Positions 47,010 through 57,657 of a stretch of 64,000 nucleotides of DNA are shown piece by piece. Position numbers and translations under genes: made by a program. Every line of letters starts with the position of its first letter. Position 1 is the stretch's first letter. Where the stretch lies: positions 62,001 through 126,000 of the forward strand of contig NZ_QORW01000010.1 in assembly GCF_003574735.1 (NCBI RefSeq). The letters are read 5' to 3'. The DNA comes from Dongia deserti. GTDB taxonomy: Bacteria > Pseudomonadota > Alphaproteobacteria > Dongiales > Dongiaceae. The notes under the pieces were generated by a model. The model saw only the letters and a list, made by a program, of their open reading frames with translations. It was not told the DNA's origin and made no database searches.

Positions 47010-47275
47010 GCATGGCACCGACTGAAACCTCCGCGCCGCGGGGTGGTGGTGGCCGCCGGCCCTTCTTCCGGCGCCGCAAGTCCTGCCCGTTCTCCGGCGC
47101 CAATGCGCCGAAGATCGACTACAAGGACATCAAGCTTCTGCAGCGCTTCGTGTCGGAGCGCGGCAAGATCGTCCCCAGCCGCATCACGGCCGTCAGCGCC
47201 AAGAAGCAGCGCCTGCTCGCCCAGGCGATCAAGCGCGCGCGCTTCCTTGGCCTGCTGCCCTACGTGCTGAAGTAA
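47006..47275 (+). CDS. rpsR: 30S ribosomal protein S18
   Basis: 89 residues. [15 protein letters not shown] and the [20 protein letters not shown] core are diagnostic. It is coupled to rpsF through an ATGA overlap and is followed 12 bases on by rplI. Confidence 0.98.
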   Translation: MSMAPTETSAPRGGGGRRPFFRRRKSCPFSGANAPKIDYKDIKLLQRFVSERGKIVPSRITAVSAKKQRLLAQAIKRARFLGLLPYVLK

Positions 47276-47287
47276 GGAGAGCGCCCC

Positions 47288-47872
47288 ATGGACGTCATTC
47301 TGTTGGAGCGCATTGAGAAGCTGGGCCAGATCGGCGATGTGGTCTCCGTGAAGCCGGGCTTCGCGCGCAACTTCCTCCTCCCGCGCAAGAAGGCCCTGCG
47401 CGCCACCGAGGATAACAAGCAGCGCTTCGAGGAGCAGCGCGCTCAGATCGAAGCCAACAACCTCAAGCGCAAGCAGGAAGCCGAGAAGATCGCCAAAAAG
47501 GTGGACGGCACCAAGATCGTCCTAATTCGCCAGGCGAGCGAAACCGGCATGCTGTTCGGTTCGGTCTCCAACCGCGACATCGCGGATGGCGTGACCGCGG
47601 CCGGCTTCACCATCGACCGCCGCCAGGTGGTCCTGGACAAGCCGATCAAGACGCTCGGCCTGCACCCGGTGCGCGTCGCGCTGCATCCTGAGGTGATCGT
47701 CACGGTCACCGCTAACGTCGCCAAGTCGGAAGACGAAGCGGCGCAACAGGACAAGCTCGGCACGGCGATTCCCCGCGCAGCCGCCGGGGAAGAGGCGCCC
47801 GACCTCGACAAGCTGCTCGAGGAAGCTGCGCAGGCCCAGGCCGAGGCCAGCGGCGAAACGCCGGAAGCCTAA
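47288..47872 (+). CDS. rplI: 50S ribosomal protein L9
   Basis: 194 residues. The N-terminal [19 protein letters not shown] and [14 protein letters not shown] are signature sequences. The C-terminal extension ([18 protein letters not shown]) is longer than in E. coli (about 150 residues) but usual in alphaproteobacteria. GGAGAG precedes the start. A terminator follows. Confidence 0.98.
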   Translation: MDVILLERIEKLGQIGDVVSVKPGFARNFLLPRKKALRATEDNKQRFEEQRAQIEANNLKRKQEAEKIAKKVDGTKIVLIRQASETGMLFGSVSNRDIADGVTAAGFTIDRRQVVLDKPIKTLGLHPVRVALHPEVIVTVTANVAKSEDEAAQQDKLGTAIPRAAAGEEAPDLDKLLEEAAQAQAEASGETPEA

Positions 47873-47895
47873 GCCAGCCTCATACAATGCATGCG

Positions 47896-47930
47896 AACGG
47901 CCGCCCTCACAGGGGCGGCCGTTTCTTTTT
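47896..47930 (+). terminator. Rho-independent terminator of the rpsF operon
   Basis: AACGGCCGCCC (47896-47906) pairs with GGGCGGCCGTT (47913-47923) across a six-base loop, followed by TCTTTTT. A strong terminator at 24 bases after the rplI stop. Confidence 0.93.
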
Positions 47931-47935
47931 GGTGC

Positions 47936-48229
47936 CTAGCTGGCCTTGCGCAGCGGCTGCGCGAGATCTGGGTCGTAACCGACGAGACAGCCGTCGATCA
48001 TCGCGTAGCACTCGTCGATGATCGGGCGGTTCGGCAGGAATCGGACGACGAAATGGCCCCTGACGCACGGGTCGCCAGGGGAATCACCGCAAAGCAGGAC
48101 CGTCCGGCAGTATTCGTTCCGTCCGGCATCGATGTGCCAATGGTGGACTTCCTCGACCTCCCAGCTGAACTGGTAGGCGTCGAATCTCGCCTCCGCGATG
48201 GCGAGGCGCCGGTCTGCGAGCTCGTTCAT
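47936..48229 (-). CDS. Hypothetical protein
   Basis: 97 residues from ATG at 48229 (MNELADRRLAIAEARFDAY); the frame could start at 48265. Soluble, with a His-rich patch (VHHWHID) and Cys residues (LLCGDSPGDPC). No family recognised. It lies downstream of the cation transporter on the same strand, about 70 bases away, and converges on the rplI terminator. Confidence 0.55.
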   Translation of the reverse strand: MNELADRRLAIAEARFDAYQFSWEVEEVHHWHIDAGRNEYCRTVLLCGDSPGDPCVRGHFVVRFLPNRPIIDECYAMIDGCLVGYDPDLAQPLRKAS

Positions 48230-48295
48230 GGCATCATCCGCCGCGCTGTTGCCCCAGGGTTTCACACGCGCCGAGTCGCGATCCAGTCTTTTCCT

Positions 48296-48892
48296 TCAGG
48301 AGCGCGCAGTCTCGCCTTCGGCCCGCGCCGCCTCCCACACCTCCTTCGCAGCCGTCGCATTCATCGCGGCGATGCCGAGGCCGACGATGATGTCGGGCCA
48401 AATCGAGTGCGTATATGCCGTCACGAAACCCGCGGCGATGATCGCGAGATTGGCATAAGCGTCGTTGCGCGCCGACAGGAAGGCGGCCTTGGTCAGGCTG
48501 CCGCTCTGCTTCCGGAAGCGCACGAGGATAAGCGCGCAGGCCACATTGATCACAAGCGCGCCGGCGCCGACAACCGATAGCGTGATTGGCTCCGGCGGCA
48601 GCGGCGAGGCGATCTTCTCCCACACCGTCCAGAGCGCGGCGAGGCCCGGCACCAGCAGAATGCCGGCAAGCACGATACCCACGCGCGATCGCGCACGCAA
48701 CGACCAGCCGAGCGCGAACATAATCAGGAGATTAACCGACGTGTCTTCCAGGAAGTCGATGCTGTCCGCGAACAGCGAAACCGAACCGATCGATGTCGCC
48801 GCGGTGAATTCGACGAGGAAGTAACCGAGATTGAGACCGGCAACAATCAGGACGGCGCGCCGCAAAGACGGAGGTGGCGTGATATCGGTCAC
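48296..48892 (-). CDS. CDF-like cation transporter without cytosolic domain
   Basis: 198 residues, six predicted helices, resembling the membrane part of cation diffusion facilitators that export zinc, cobalt or iron. The metal-site helix reads FADSIDFLEDTSVNLL, with Asp where canonical CDF proteins have His, and helix V has SARNDAYANL with Asn in the later position. The cytosolic metal-binding domain normally found at the C-terminus is absent. This is a known short family rather than a truncation; metal specificity cannot be inferred. The start is divergent from dnaB across about 120 bp. Confidence 0.76.
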   Translation of the reverse strand: MTDITPPPSLRRAVLIVAGLNLGYFLVEFTAATSIGSVSLFADSIDFLEDTSVNLLIMFALGWSLRARSRVGIVLAGILLVPGLAALWTVWEKIASPLPPEPITLSVVGAGALVINVACALILVRFRKQSGSLTKAAFLSARNDAYANLAIIAAGFVTAYTHSIWPDIIVGLGIAAMNATAAKEVWEAARAEGETARS

Positions 48893-48950
48893 AGGCGTCC
48901 TTCTGGCCTCCGGATAGGATCACAAGTCTGACGTACGCTGTCGAATGCTC

Positions 48951-48968
48951 TTGTGCACGTTATCCACA
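48951..48968 (+). promoter_or_regulatory. Tandem DnaA-type boxes upstream of dnaB
   Basis: TTGTGCACG (48951-48959) directly abuts TTATCCACA (48960-48968), a perfect DnaA 9-mer. Two GANTC sites follow (48970-48974 and 48990-48994), 46 bp before the dnaB start. The same two 9-mers (TTGTGCACA and TTATCCACA) occur in the candidate origin region. Confidence 0.6.
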
Positions 48969-49014
48969 GGACTCACAATTCCAATTCCCGATTCGAAGGA
49001 CTAAGGTCGCCGCC

Positions 49015-50523
49015 ATGGACTCGGGGGGCAAGCAGTCAAACGTCGCGAGGTTGCGCGAAGGGGCGGGAGCCATTCCGCCGCGCACGCCGCCGCACAACTA
49101 TGAAGCCGAGCAGGCTCTGCTCGGCGCCCTCCTCGCCAACAACGAAGTCTATAACCGAGTCAGCGAGTACTTGCGCCCGGAGCATTTCGCCGATGCGCTG
49201 CATGGCCGCATCTACGAAGCGATCGGCAAGCTGGTGCTGCGCGGCCAGATCGCCAACCCGGTCACGCTGAAGAATCTGTTCGATCAGGACGGTGCGCTGG
49301 CGGAGATCGGCGGCGCGCAATACTTGGTACAGCTGGCCCAGGCGGTTGTCACCGTCATCAATGCGGAGGATTACGGTCGCGCGATCCACGATCTTTTCCT
49401 GCGCCGCCAGTTGATCGGCGTGGGCGAGGACATCGTCAACGAATCCTATACCTACGACCCCGACATCACCGCCATCGACCAGATCGAGCGCTCTGAGATG
49501 CGCCTGTTCAACCTGGCCGAAGGCGGTCAAGTTGATGGTGGCCCGAAGAAATTCACTGATGTGCTGAAAAGCGCGCTGGACATGGCGGAAGCCGCCTACA
49601 AGCGCGACGGTCATGTGACAGGCGTGACCACCGGCTTGCGCGATCTCGACCGCAGGCTGGGCGGGCTCCAACCGTCGGACCTGATCATCCTGGCGGGCCG
49701 TCCATCGATGGGAAAGACGGCACTCGCCACCAATATCGGCTTCAATGCGGCCAAGGCCGACAAGGACAAAGAGACTGCCACGAAGCACCGCGTTGCCTTC
49801 TTCTCGCTCGAAATGTCCGCGGAGCAGCTGGCGCATCGTATCATGGCCGAGGAATCCGGCGTGTCCTCCGACCGGATCCGGCGTGGCGAGGTGAAACAGG
49901 ACGAATTTGCCAGCATCGTCGAAGCAGCGCAGCGCATGAGCAACGTGCAGTTCTTCATCGATGATACGCCGGCTATTACAGTTCCGGCGCTGCGCACGCG
50001 AGCGCGTCGGCTGAAGCGCCAATTCGGCCTTGACCTCATCATCGTCGATTATCTGCAATTGATGAGATCTGCCTCGCTCAAGGGATCGGAGAACCGCGTT
50101 CAGGAGATCTCGGAGATCACGCGCGGGCTCAAGGCAGTGGCGAAGGAGCTGCAAGTGCCGGTGGTGGCCCTGTCCCAGCTCTCGCGCGCGGTCGAGAACC
50201 GAGAAGACAAGCGGCCGCAGCTTGCGGATCTGCGTGAATCCGGCTCGATCGAGCAGGATGCCGACGTCGTCATGTTCGTCTATCGCGAACAGTACTACCA
50301 TGAGCGCGCAGAACCCAAACAGCGCACCGACGAAAGCACCGACGCGTTCTTCAAGCGCATGGAGGACTGGAAGGCCAGGGGCGAGCGGGTCCATAACGTC
50401 GCCGACGTGATCATCGCCAAACAGCGTCACGGCCCAGTCGGCACGATCGAGCTGCACTTCGATGGCCATATCACGCGCTTCAGCGACCTTGTTCGGGACG
50501 ACAACCTGCCGGAGCATCATTGA
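49015..50523 (+). CDS. dnaB: Replicative DNA helicase
   Basis: 502 residues. DnaB is the ring helicase that unwinds DNA at the fork and binds primase. The N-terminal domain (PHNYEAEQALLGALLANN) is followed by a RecA-like domain with Walker A AGRPSMGKTALATN near residue 227, Walker B LDLIIVDYLQLM and the conserved SQLSRAVENR. The length is normal. AAGGACTAAGG precedes the start. DnaA-type boxes lie just upstream. The stop is followed closely by alr, as in many alphaproteobacteria. Confidence 0.97.
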   Translation: MDSGGKQSNVARLREGAGAIPPRTPPHNYEAEQALLGALLANNEVYNRVSEYLRPEHFADALHGRIYEAIGKLVLRGQIANPVTLKNLFDQDGALAEIGGAQYLVQLAQAVVTVINAEDYGRAIHDLFLRRQLIGVGEDIVNESYTYDPDITAIDQIERSEMRLFNLAEGGQVDGGPKKFTDVLKSALDMAEAAYKRDGHVTGVTTGLRDLDRRLGGLQPSDLIILAGRPSMGKTALATNIGFNAAKADKDKETATKHRVAFFSLEMSAEQLAHRIMAEESGVSSDRIRRGEVKQDEFASIVEAAQRMSNVQFFIDDTPAITVPALRTRARRLKRQFGLDLIIVDYLQLMRSASLKGSENRVQEISEITRGLKAVAKELQVPVVALSQLSRAVENREDKRPQLADLRESGSIEQDADVVMFVYREQYYHERAEPKQRTDESTDAFFKRMEDWKARGERVHNVADVIIAKQRHGPVGTIELHFDGHITRFSDLVRDDNLPEHH

Positions 50524-50558
50524 GCGCGGCCCGGCGTCGTGTCGGAAAGACCACGTCC

Positions 50559-51668
50559 ATGACCGTCGAATCCACCGCGGAGCTCACCATCGATCTCGGC
50601 GCGTTGGTGGCCAATTACCGGCTGCTGCAGCGTCGTGCCAAGCCGGCGCGCGCCGGCGCCGGCATCAAGGCGAACGCCTACGGCCTCGGCGCTCAGGAAG
50701 CCGCGCCGGCCTTGTTCAAAGCCGGCTGTCGGGAGTTCTTCGTGGCCATCCTCTCCGAGGCGATCGCGCTGCGGCCGGTCGTGCCGGAGGCCGACATCTA
50801 TGTCCTCTCCGGCCCGATGGGCGGCGATGAAGCGGAGTTTGTGCAGCATCGCGTGACGCCGGTGCTCAACTCCCCGCAGCAAATCGACCTGTGGTCGCGC
50901 TGGTGCACCGCAAACGGCGCGGCGCCGGCAGCCTTGCACATCGATACCGGCATGTCTCGTCTCGGCCTTGCGCCGGCGGAACTGGATCGCCTGATCGCCG
51001 ATCCGGCGCTGCTGAAGGCCTTCTCCATTCCGCTGGTGATGTCGCACCTTGCCTCCGCGGACGAGCCCGGCAGCGCGCAGAACGCCCAGCAGCTTGCGCG
51101 GCTCAAGGGCGCCCTGGATCGGGTGCTGCCGCTGCTCCCCTCGCGCCCCGCCATTTCCTTCGCCAATTCGTCGGGCATCTTCCTGGGGCGGGACTATGCC
51201 TTTGATCTGGTCCGGCCTGGAGCCGCGCTCTATGGCTTGAATCCCACCCCGGCCGCCCCCAATCCCATGCGTCAAGTGGTTGGGCTGAAAGCCAGAATCC
51301 TGCAGGTCCGTCACATTGACGCCCATCAGACCGTTGGCTATGGTGCCGCCCACCGCTCAACGCGGGCAACAAGCCTGGCGACCCTTGGCCTAGGCTATGC
51401 GGATGGGGTTTTCCGCGCCTTGAGCCATGTCGGTGCCGCCTTTGTTGGGGGAATAAGGGCGCCATTCGTAGGTCGCGTGTCGATGGATCTGATCACGATC
51501 GATGTCGGTCATATTCCGCCGCATCTGGCAGAGCCGGGTGCGTGGGTCGAAATCCTGGGCGAGCATCAGAGCGCCGACGACCTGGCCGCCGCCGCCGGGA
51601 CCATCGGCTATGAAGTGCTGACCGCGCTCGGGCCGCGCTATCAGCGCCGCTACATCCCGGCTGGATAA
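50559..51668 (+). CDS. alr: Alanine racemase
   Basis: 369 residues. Alr interconverts L- and D-alanine for peptidoglycan, using PLP bound to the lysine in AGIKANAYGLGA. HIDTGMSRLGL and VGYGAA are typical. ATG at 50559 has GGAAAG nine bases upstream; a TTG at 50520, overlapping the dnaB stop, is a less likely start. It sits between dnaB and mlaE. Confidence 0.93.
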   Translation: MTVESTAELTIDLGALVANYRLLQRRAKPARAGAGIKANAYGLGAQEAAPALFKAGCREFFVAILSEAIALRPVVPEADIYVLSGPMGGDEAEFVQHRVTPVLNSPQQIDLWSRWCTANGAAPAALHIDTGMSRLGLAPAELDRLIADPALLKAFSIPLVMSHLASADEPGSAQNAQQLARLKGALDRVLPLLPSRPAISFANSSGIFLGRDYAFDLVRPGAALYGLNPTPAAPNPMRQVVGLKARILQVRHIDAHQTVGYGAAHRSTRATSLATLGLGYADGVFRALSHVGAAFVGGIRAPFVGRVSMDLITIDVGHIPPHLAEPGAWVEILGEHQSADDLAAAAGTIGYEVLTALGPRYQRRYIPAG

Positions 51669-51676
51669 GGCGCGCG

Positions 51677-52450
51677 ATGCCCCTGCTTCAGCCCTTGGGG
51701 CGAACCTTCCTGGATGGTCTTTCCGCGATCGGGCGCCTCGCGCTGTTCACGCTGCGCGCCATCCTGCTGGCGGTCCGACCGCCCTATTACCCGCGCCTGA
51801 TCCTCAAGCAGATGATCGAGATCGGGTACTATTCCCTGCCCGTCGTCGGCATGACAGCCGTCTTCACCGGCATGGTGCTGGCGCTGCAGACCTATACCGG
51901 GTTCTCCCGCTTCAATGCGGAAACCGCCATCCCCAATGTGGTCGTGCTGTCGATCTGCCGCGAATTGGGGCCGGTGTTGGCTGGCCTGATGGTGGCCGGG
52001 CGCATCGGCGCCGCCATGGCGGCGGAACTCGGCACCATGCGCGTGACGGAGCAGATCGACGCGCTGGTCACGCTCTCTACCAACCCGTTCAAGTATCTGA
52101 TCGCGCCGCGGCTGATCGCCGGGATCGCCATGCTGCCGGTCCTGGTCGCGACCGCCGATGTCATCGGCGTGCTCGGCGGGTACCTGGTCAGCGCCTACAA
52201 ACTCGGATTCAATCCGGGCAGCTACCTGCAGAACACCGTCGACTTCGTGGAATTCCTCGACGTGTTTTCCGGCCTTGTAAAGGCGGCTGTGTTCGGCTTC
52301 ATCGTCGCCCTGATGGGCTGCTATCACGGGTTTCATTCGCGCGGCGGGGCGCAAGGCGTCGGCAAGGCGACCACCAACGCCGTGGTCTCCGCCTCGATCT
52401 TGATCCTGATCGCCAATTATATCGTGACGGAGCTGTTCTTCTCCCGATGA
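51677..52450 (+). CDS. mlaE: MlaE-type ABC transporter permease
   Basis: 257 residues, about five membrane helices. MlaE is the membrane subunit of the ABC complex that moves phospholipids between inner and outer membrane. Family motifs CRELGPVLAGLMVAGRIGAAMAAELGTM and EQIDAL are present. Its stop overlaps the mlaF start by four bases. An MlaD (MCE) gene normally completes the operon but is not present here. Confidence 0.9.
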   Translation: MPLLQPLGRTFLDGLSAIGRLALFTLRAILLAVRPPYYPRLILKQMIEIGYYSLPVVGMTAVFTGMVLALQTYTGFSRFNAETAIPNVVVLSICRELGPVLAGLMVAGRIGAAMAAELGTMRVTEQIDALVTLSTNPFKYLIAPRLIAGIAMLPVLVATADVIGVLGGYLVSAYKLGFNPGSYLQNTVDFVEFLDVFSGLVKAAVFGFIVALMGCYHGFHSRGGAQGVGKATTNAVVSASILILIANYIVTELFFSR

Positions 52451-53223
52451 CCGGCGACCTCAAAATCAGGGTGCGAGGCCTCTGCAAATCCTTCGGCCGC
52501 AAGGTGGTGCTGAAGGACCTGGATCTCGACGTGCCGAGGGGCGAGTCGCTGGTGGTGATCGGCGGGTCAGGGACCGGCAAGTCGGTGCTGATCAAGTGCA
52601 TCATCGGCCTCATGAAGCCGGACAAGGGCTCGATTGAGATCGACGGGCAGGAAGTCACCCGCATGTCCGCCGGCGAGCGCGAAGAGATCATGCACAAGTT
52701 CGGAATGCTGTTCCAAGGCGGCGCGTTGTTTGATTCGCTGCCCGTCTGGGAGAACGTCGCTTTCGGCCTGATTGCCGGCCAGGGGTTCAACCGCGTCGAA
52801 GCCAAGGAGATCGCGCTGCGCAAGCTGGGCGCCGTCGGCCTCGGCTCTGACGTCGCGCAGCTTTACCCTTCGGAGCTTTCTGGCGGCATGCAGAAGCGCG
52901 TATCGCTTGCCCGCGCCATCGCGACCGAGCCGGAGATCATCTTCTTCGACGAGCCGACCACCGGGCTCGACCCGATCATGAGCCAGGTGATCAACGAGCT
53001 GATCAAGAAGTGCGTCGAGGATCTGGGCGCCACGGCGTTGTCCATCACCCATGACATGCATTCGCTCAGGGTGATCGGCGATAACGCCGCCATGATCTAT
53101 GATGGGCGAATCATCTGGAACGGCGCGGCCCAGGACATCGACCGGTCCGGCAATTCCCTCGTCGACCAATTCGTGCAGGGGAAGGCCGAAGGGCCGATCA
53201 AGATGCCGGTTCGGCCGCTTTAG
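52447..53223 (+). CDS. mlaF: MlaF-type ABC transporter ATP-binding protein
   Basis: 258 residues. ATPase partner of MlaE. Walker A IGGSGTGKSVLIKCI, signature LSGGMQKRVSLARAI, and Walker B IIFFDEPTTGLDP. The LFQGGALFDSLPVWENVAF region is typical of the MlaF group. It starts within the mlaE stop codon and is followed by radA after 34 bp; no mlaD or mlaC lies downstream. Confidence 0.92.
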   Translation: MTGDLKIRVRGLCKSFGRKVVLKDLDLDVPRGESLVVIGGSGTGKSVLIKCIIGLMKPDKGSIEIDGQEVTRMSAGEREEIMHKFGMLFQGGALFDSLPVWENVAFGLIAGQGFNRVEAKEIALRKLGAVGLGSDVAQLYPSELSGGMQKRVSLARAIATEPEIIFFDEPTTGLDPIMSQVINELIKKCVEDLGATALSITHDMHSLRVIGDNAAMIYDGRIIWNGAAQDIDRSGNSLVDQFVQGKAEGPIKMPVRPL

Positions 53224-53257
53224 AGGCTGACCGCTCCGACAGCGGAGACCATCGCTG

Positions 53258-54676
<1,419 letters not shown>

Positions 54677-54695
54677 TTTATCGGAGCACAGTTCA

Positions 54696-55454
54696 GTGAA
54701 TTTTGTCGACATCGTGGTGCTGGCGATCATCGCGCTCTCCACGCTGCTGGCCCTGGGCCGCGGATTCGTGAAAGAGGTGCTGTCGATCTTCGGCTGGATC
54801 GGCGCCGCCATCGGCACGTTCGTCATCTTCTTCTATGTCCCGCAGGTGCGCCAATTCGCCAACCAGCAGATTGCCGAGCCGCTGCTGGCGGACATCGCCG
54901 CTGCTGTCAGCCTGTTCGTGATCCTGCTGATCGTCCTCGGCTTCTTTAATCACGCCATTTCCTCACGTGTGCATGCAAGCTCGCTCGGGCCGCTCGACAA
55001 GTCGCTAGGGCTGGTGTTCGGGCTGGCGCGCGGCATCGTGCTGGTTGCGCTTGCCCATATGGCGATGGCCGACTGGCTGTTGCCCAGCGCGCAGCAACGG
55101 CCTGAGGTGATCAGACAAGCCCGCACTGAACCCTATGTGGCGATGGCCGCCACCTTCATCAAAGACCTGATCCCGCAGGACCTGAAGGACCGCGCCAGCG
55201 CCATCCTGGATGAGGGGTCCAAGGCGGTGGAACAGGGCCAGCAGCTCAACGACACCATTCAGAAACTCAGCCCGCAGGTGCCCCAGCCAGGCGGCCAGCC
55301 AGCCGGCGAATCGCCGGGCGACTCGAGGCAGAACGGCGGGCAGGGAACGCAACGCAGCCCTGCTGGAAATCAAGATGGACAAGGAGAACAATCCGGGTAT
55401 AAGGACGCCGAGCGCAAGGACCTGGAACGGCTGATTCAGGGCCAGTCGCAATAA
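54696..55454 (+). CDS. cvpA: CvpA-family membrane protein
   Basis: 252 residues starting with GTG. CvpA is an inner-membrane protein first tied to colicin V production; in its usual place next to purF it may affect purine synthesis or envelope stress. About four helices (VDIVVLAIIALSTLLALGRG, then others) are followed by a long polar C-terminal part rich in Gln, Gly and Pro (GQPAGESPGDSRQNGGQG). It is adjacent to purF as in E. coli. Confidence 0.9.
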   Translation: MNFVDIVVLAIIALSTLLALGRGFVKEVLSIFGWIGAAIGTFVIFFYVPQVRQFANQQIAEPLLADIAAAVSLFVILLIVLGFFNHAISSRVHASSLGPLDKSLGLVFGLARGIVLVALAHMAMADWLLPSAQQRPEVIRQARTEPYVAMAATFIKDLIPQDLKDRASAILDEGSKAVEQGQQLNDTIQKLSPQVPQPGGQPAGESPGDSRQNGGQGTQRSPAGNQDGQGEQSGYKDAERKDLERLIQGQSQ

Positions 55455-55476
55455 CTCAAAAGGAAAAACGGGGCCG

Positions 55477-56931
55477 ATGCTGACGACCCATCCTTTCGAT
55501 GACGATCATCTGAAGGAGGAGTGCGGCGTTGTTGGAATCTACGGCGTCGAGGAAGCCGCAACCCGCTGCGTGCTGGGACTTCACGCCCTGCAACATCGCG
55601 GCCAGGAGGCGGCCGGTATCGTCTCATTCGACGGCAGCCGGTTCAACGCCCACCGCGCCCAAGGTTATGTTGCCGACAATTTCTCGCAGCACTCCGTCGT
55701 CGGTAAGCTGACCGGCCACGCCGCGATCGGCCATACCCGGTACTCCACCACCGGCGAGAATTCTCTGCGCAACGTGCAGCCGCTGTTCGGCGATCTGCAT
55801 TTCGGCGGGTTCGCGGTCGGCCATAACGGCAACCTCACCAACGCGCAGATGGTCCGGCAGGAGCTGGTGAAGCGTGGCTCGATGTTCCAGTCGACCAGCG
55901 ACACCGAAGTCATCCTGCATCTGATGGCGACGCATCTGCGCGGCAGCGTGATCGATCGCCTGATCAACGCGCTGCACCAGGTCGAAGGCGCCTATTCGCT
56001 CGTCTGCATCGCAAAGGACATGGTGATCGGCGTGCGCGATCCGCTCGGTGTGCGTCCGCTGGTGCTGGGCAAGCTCGGCGACGGCTGGATGCTCGCCTCC
56101 GAGACCTGCGCGCTCGATATCGTCGGTGCGGATTATGTGCGCGATGTCGAAGCCGGTGAACTCATCATCCTCGACAAGCGCGGCGTCACCTCCATGAAGC
56201 CGTTCGGCGCGCAGCCGAAGCGTTTCTGCATCTTCGAGTATGTGTATTTCGCCCGGCCCGACAGCGTGGTGGACGGCAAGAGCGTCTACGAATCGCGCAA
56301 GCTCATCGGCGCGGAGCTGGCGAAGGAAGCACCGGCCGGCGCCGACGTCGTGATTCCGGTGCCGGATTCCGGCGTTCCGGCCGCGCTCGGCTACGCCGCC
56401 GCCTCCGGCATTCCGTTCGAATATGGCATCATCCGCAACCACTATGTCGGCCGCACCTTCATCGAGCCGACCGATCAGATCCGCCATCTCGGCGTCAAGC
56501 TGAAGCACAATGCCAACCGCGCCTATGTCGCGGGCAAGCGCATCGTGCTGGTGGATGACAGCATCGTGCGCGGCACCACCTCCAAAAAGATCGTGGAGAT
56601 GATGCGCAACGCCGGCGCGACCGAGGTGCATATGCGCATCTCCTCGCCCCCGACCGCGCACCCCTGCTTCTATGGCATCGACACCCCGGAACGGAAAAAG
56701 CTGCTCGCCGCCAACTACAGCGTCGACGAGATGCGGGACTTCATCGGCGCGGACTCGCTCGCCTTCATCTCGATCGACGGCCTCTATCGCGCGGTGGGCC
56801 TCCCCGCGCGCGACAGTCGCCGGCCGCAATATTGCGATGCCTGCTTCACCGGCGATTATCCGACCGCACTCAGTGACCAGGAGGGCGGCATGGTCTCGGC
56901 CCAGCTGTCTTTGCTGGCCCAGCCGGCATGA
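55477..56931 (+). CDS. purF: Amidophosphoribosyltransferase
   Basis: 484 residues. PurF makes phosphoribosylamine, the first step of purine synthesis. The catalytic N-terminal Cys16 (EECGVVGIYG) follows a 15-residue propeptide that must be cleaved. Glutaminase residues (NGNLTNA) and the PRPP motif VLVDDSIVRGTTSKK are intact. The stop overlaps the next gene's start by four bases. Confidence 0.96.
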   Translation: MLTTHPFDDDHLKEECGVVGIYGVEEAATRCVLGLHALQHRGQEAAGIVSFDGSRFNAHRAQGYVADNFSQHSVVGKLTGHAAIGHTRYSTTGENSLRNVQPLFGDLHFGGFAVGHNGNLTNAQMVRQELVKRGSMFQSTSDTEVILHLMATHLRGSVIDRLINALHQVEGAYSLVCIAKDMVIGVRDPLGVRPLVLGKLGDGWMLASETCALDIVGADYVRDVEAGELIILDKRGVTSMKPFGAQPKRFCIFEYVYFARPDSVVDGKSVYESRKLIGAELAKEAPAGADVVIPVPDSGVPAALGYAAASGIPFEYGIIRNHYVGRTFIEPTDQIRHLGVKLKHNANRAYVAGKRIVLVDDSIVRGTTSKKIVEMMRNAGATEVHMRISSPPTAHPCFYGIDTPERKKLLAANYSVDEMRDFIGADSLAFISIDGLYRAVGLPARDSRRPQYCDACFTGDYPTALSDQEGGMVSAQLSLLAQPA

Positions 56932-57650
56932 GCGCAACGACCGGAGTTCTCGCCGGCCGCATCGCCCTTGTGACCGGAGCCAGCCGCGGCATTGGCCGCG
57001 CCATCGCGAAGCGCTACGCGCAGGAAGGCGCCGACCTCATCCTCTCCGCCCGCACCGTCGGCGCGCTCGAGGAGCTGGACGACGAAATCCGCGCCATCAA
57101 CGGCAAGACCTCGCTGCTGGTGCCAATGGACCTGCGCAACTTCGACACCATCGACCAACTGGGCGCCGGACTCTACGAGCGCTACGGCAAGCTCGACGTG
57201 CTGGTGGCCAATGCCGGCGTGCTCGGCCAGATGTCGCCCCTCGCGCATATCGATCCGAAGGCGTGGCAGGAAGTCATCGACGTCAACCTCACCGCCAACT
57301 GGCGCCTGATCCGCAGCCTCGATCCGCTGCTGCGCCAGTCCGCCGCCGGCCGGGCGATGTTCGTCTCGAGCGGCGTCGCGCGCGACGTGCGGGCCTATTG
57401 GGGCGCCTATGCCGTCAGCAAGGCCGCGCTCGAGATGCTGGTCGGCATCTACGCCAAGGAGATCCAGCAGAGTAACGTGCGCGCCAACCTGATCGATCCA
57501 GGCCGCACCCGCACCCGCATGCGCGCCACCGCCTATCCCGGCGAAGACCCGCAGACCCTGCGCACGCCGGAGGAGATCACCGAACCCTTCGTGCGCCTCG
57601 CGTGCGCGGACTACATGGGCAACGGCGAGACGATCAAGGCCCAAGGCTAG
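56928..57650 (+). CDS. SDR-family oxidoreductase, YciK-like
   Basis: 240 residues. SDR motifs: TGASRGIGRAIA, VANAGVLGQ, active site with Ser in VSSGVARD and YAVSKAAL. It starts inside the purF stop (ATGA), an arrangement widely kept in alphaproteobacteria. Substrate unknown; related proteins are annotated as YciK-like. Confidence 0.85.
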   Translation: MSATTGVLAGRIALVTGASRGIGRAIAKRYAQEGADLILSARTVGALEELDDEIRAINGKTSLLVPMDLRNFDTIDQLGAGLYERYGKLDVLVANAGVLGQMSPLAHIDPKAWQEVIDVNLTANWRLIRSLDPLLRQSAAGRAMFVSSGVARDVRAYWGAYAVSKAALEMLVGIYAKEIQQSNVRANLIDPGRTRTRMRATAYPGEDPQTLRTPEEITEPFVRLACADYMGNGETIKAQG

Positions 57651-57657
57651 GCCAGCC

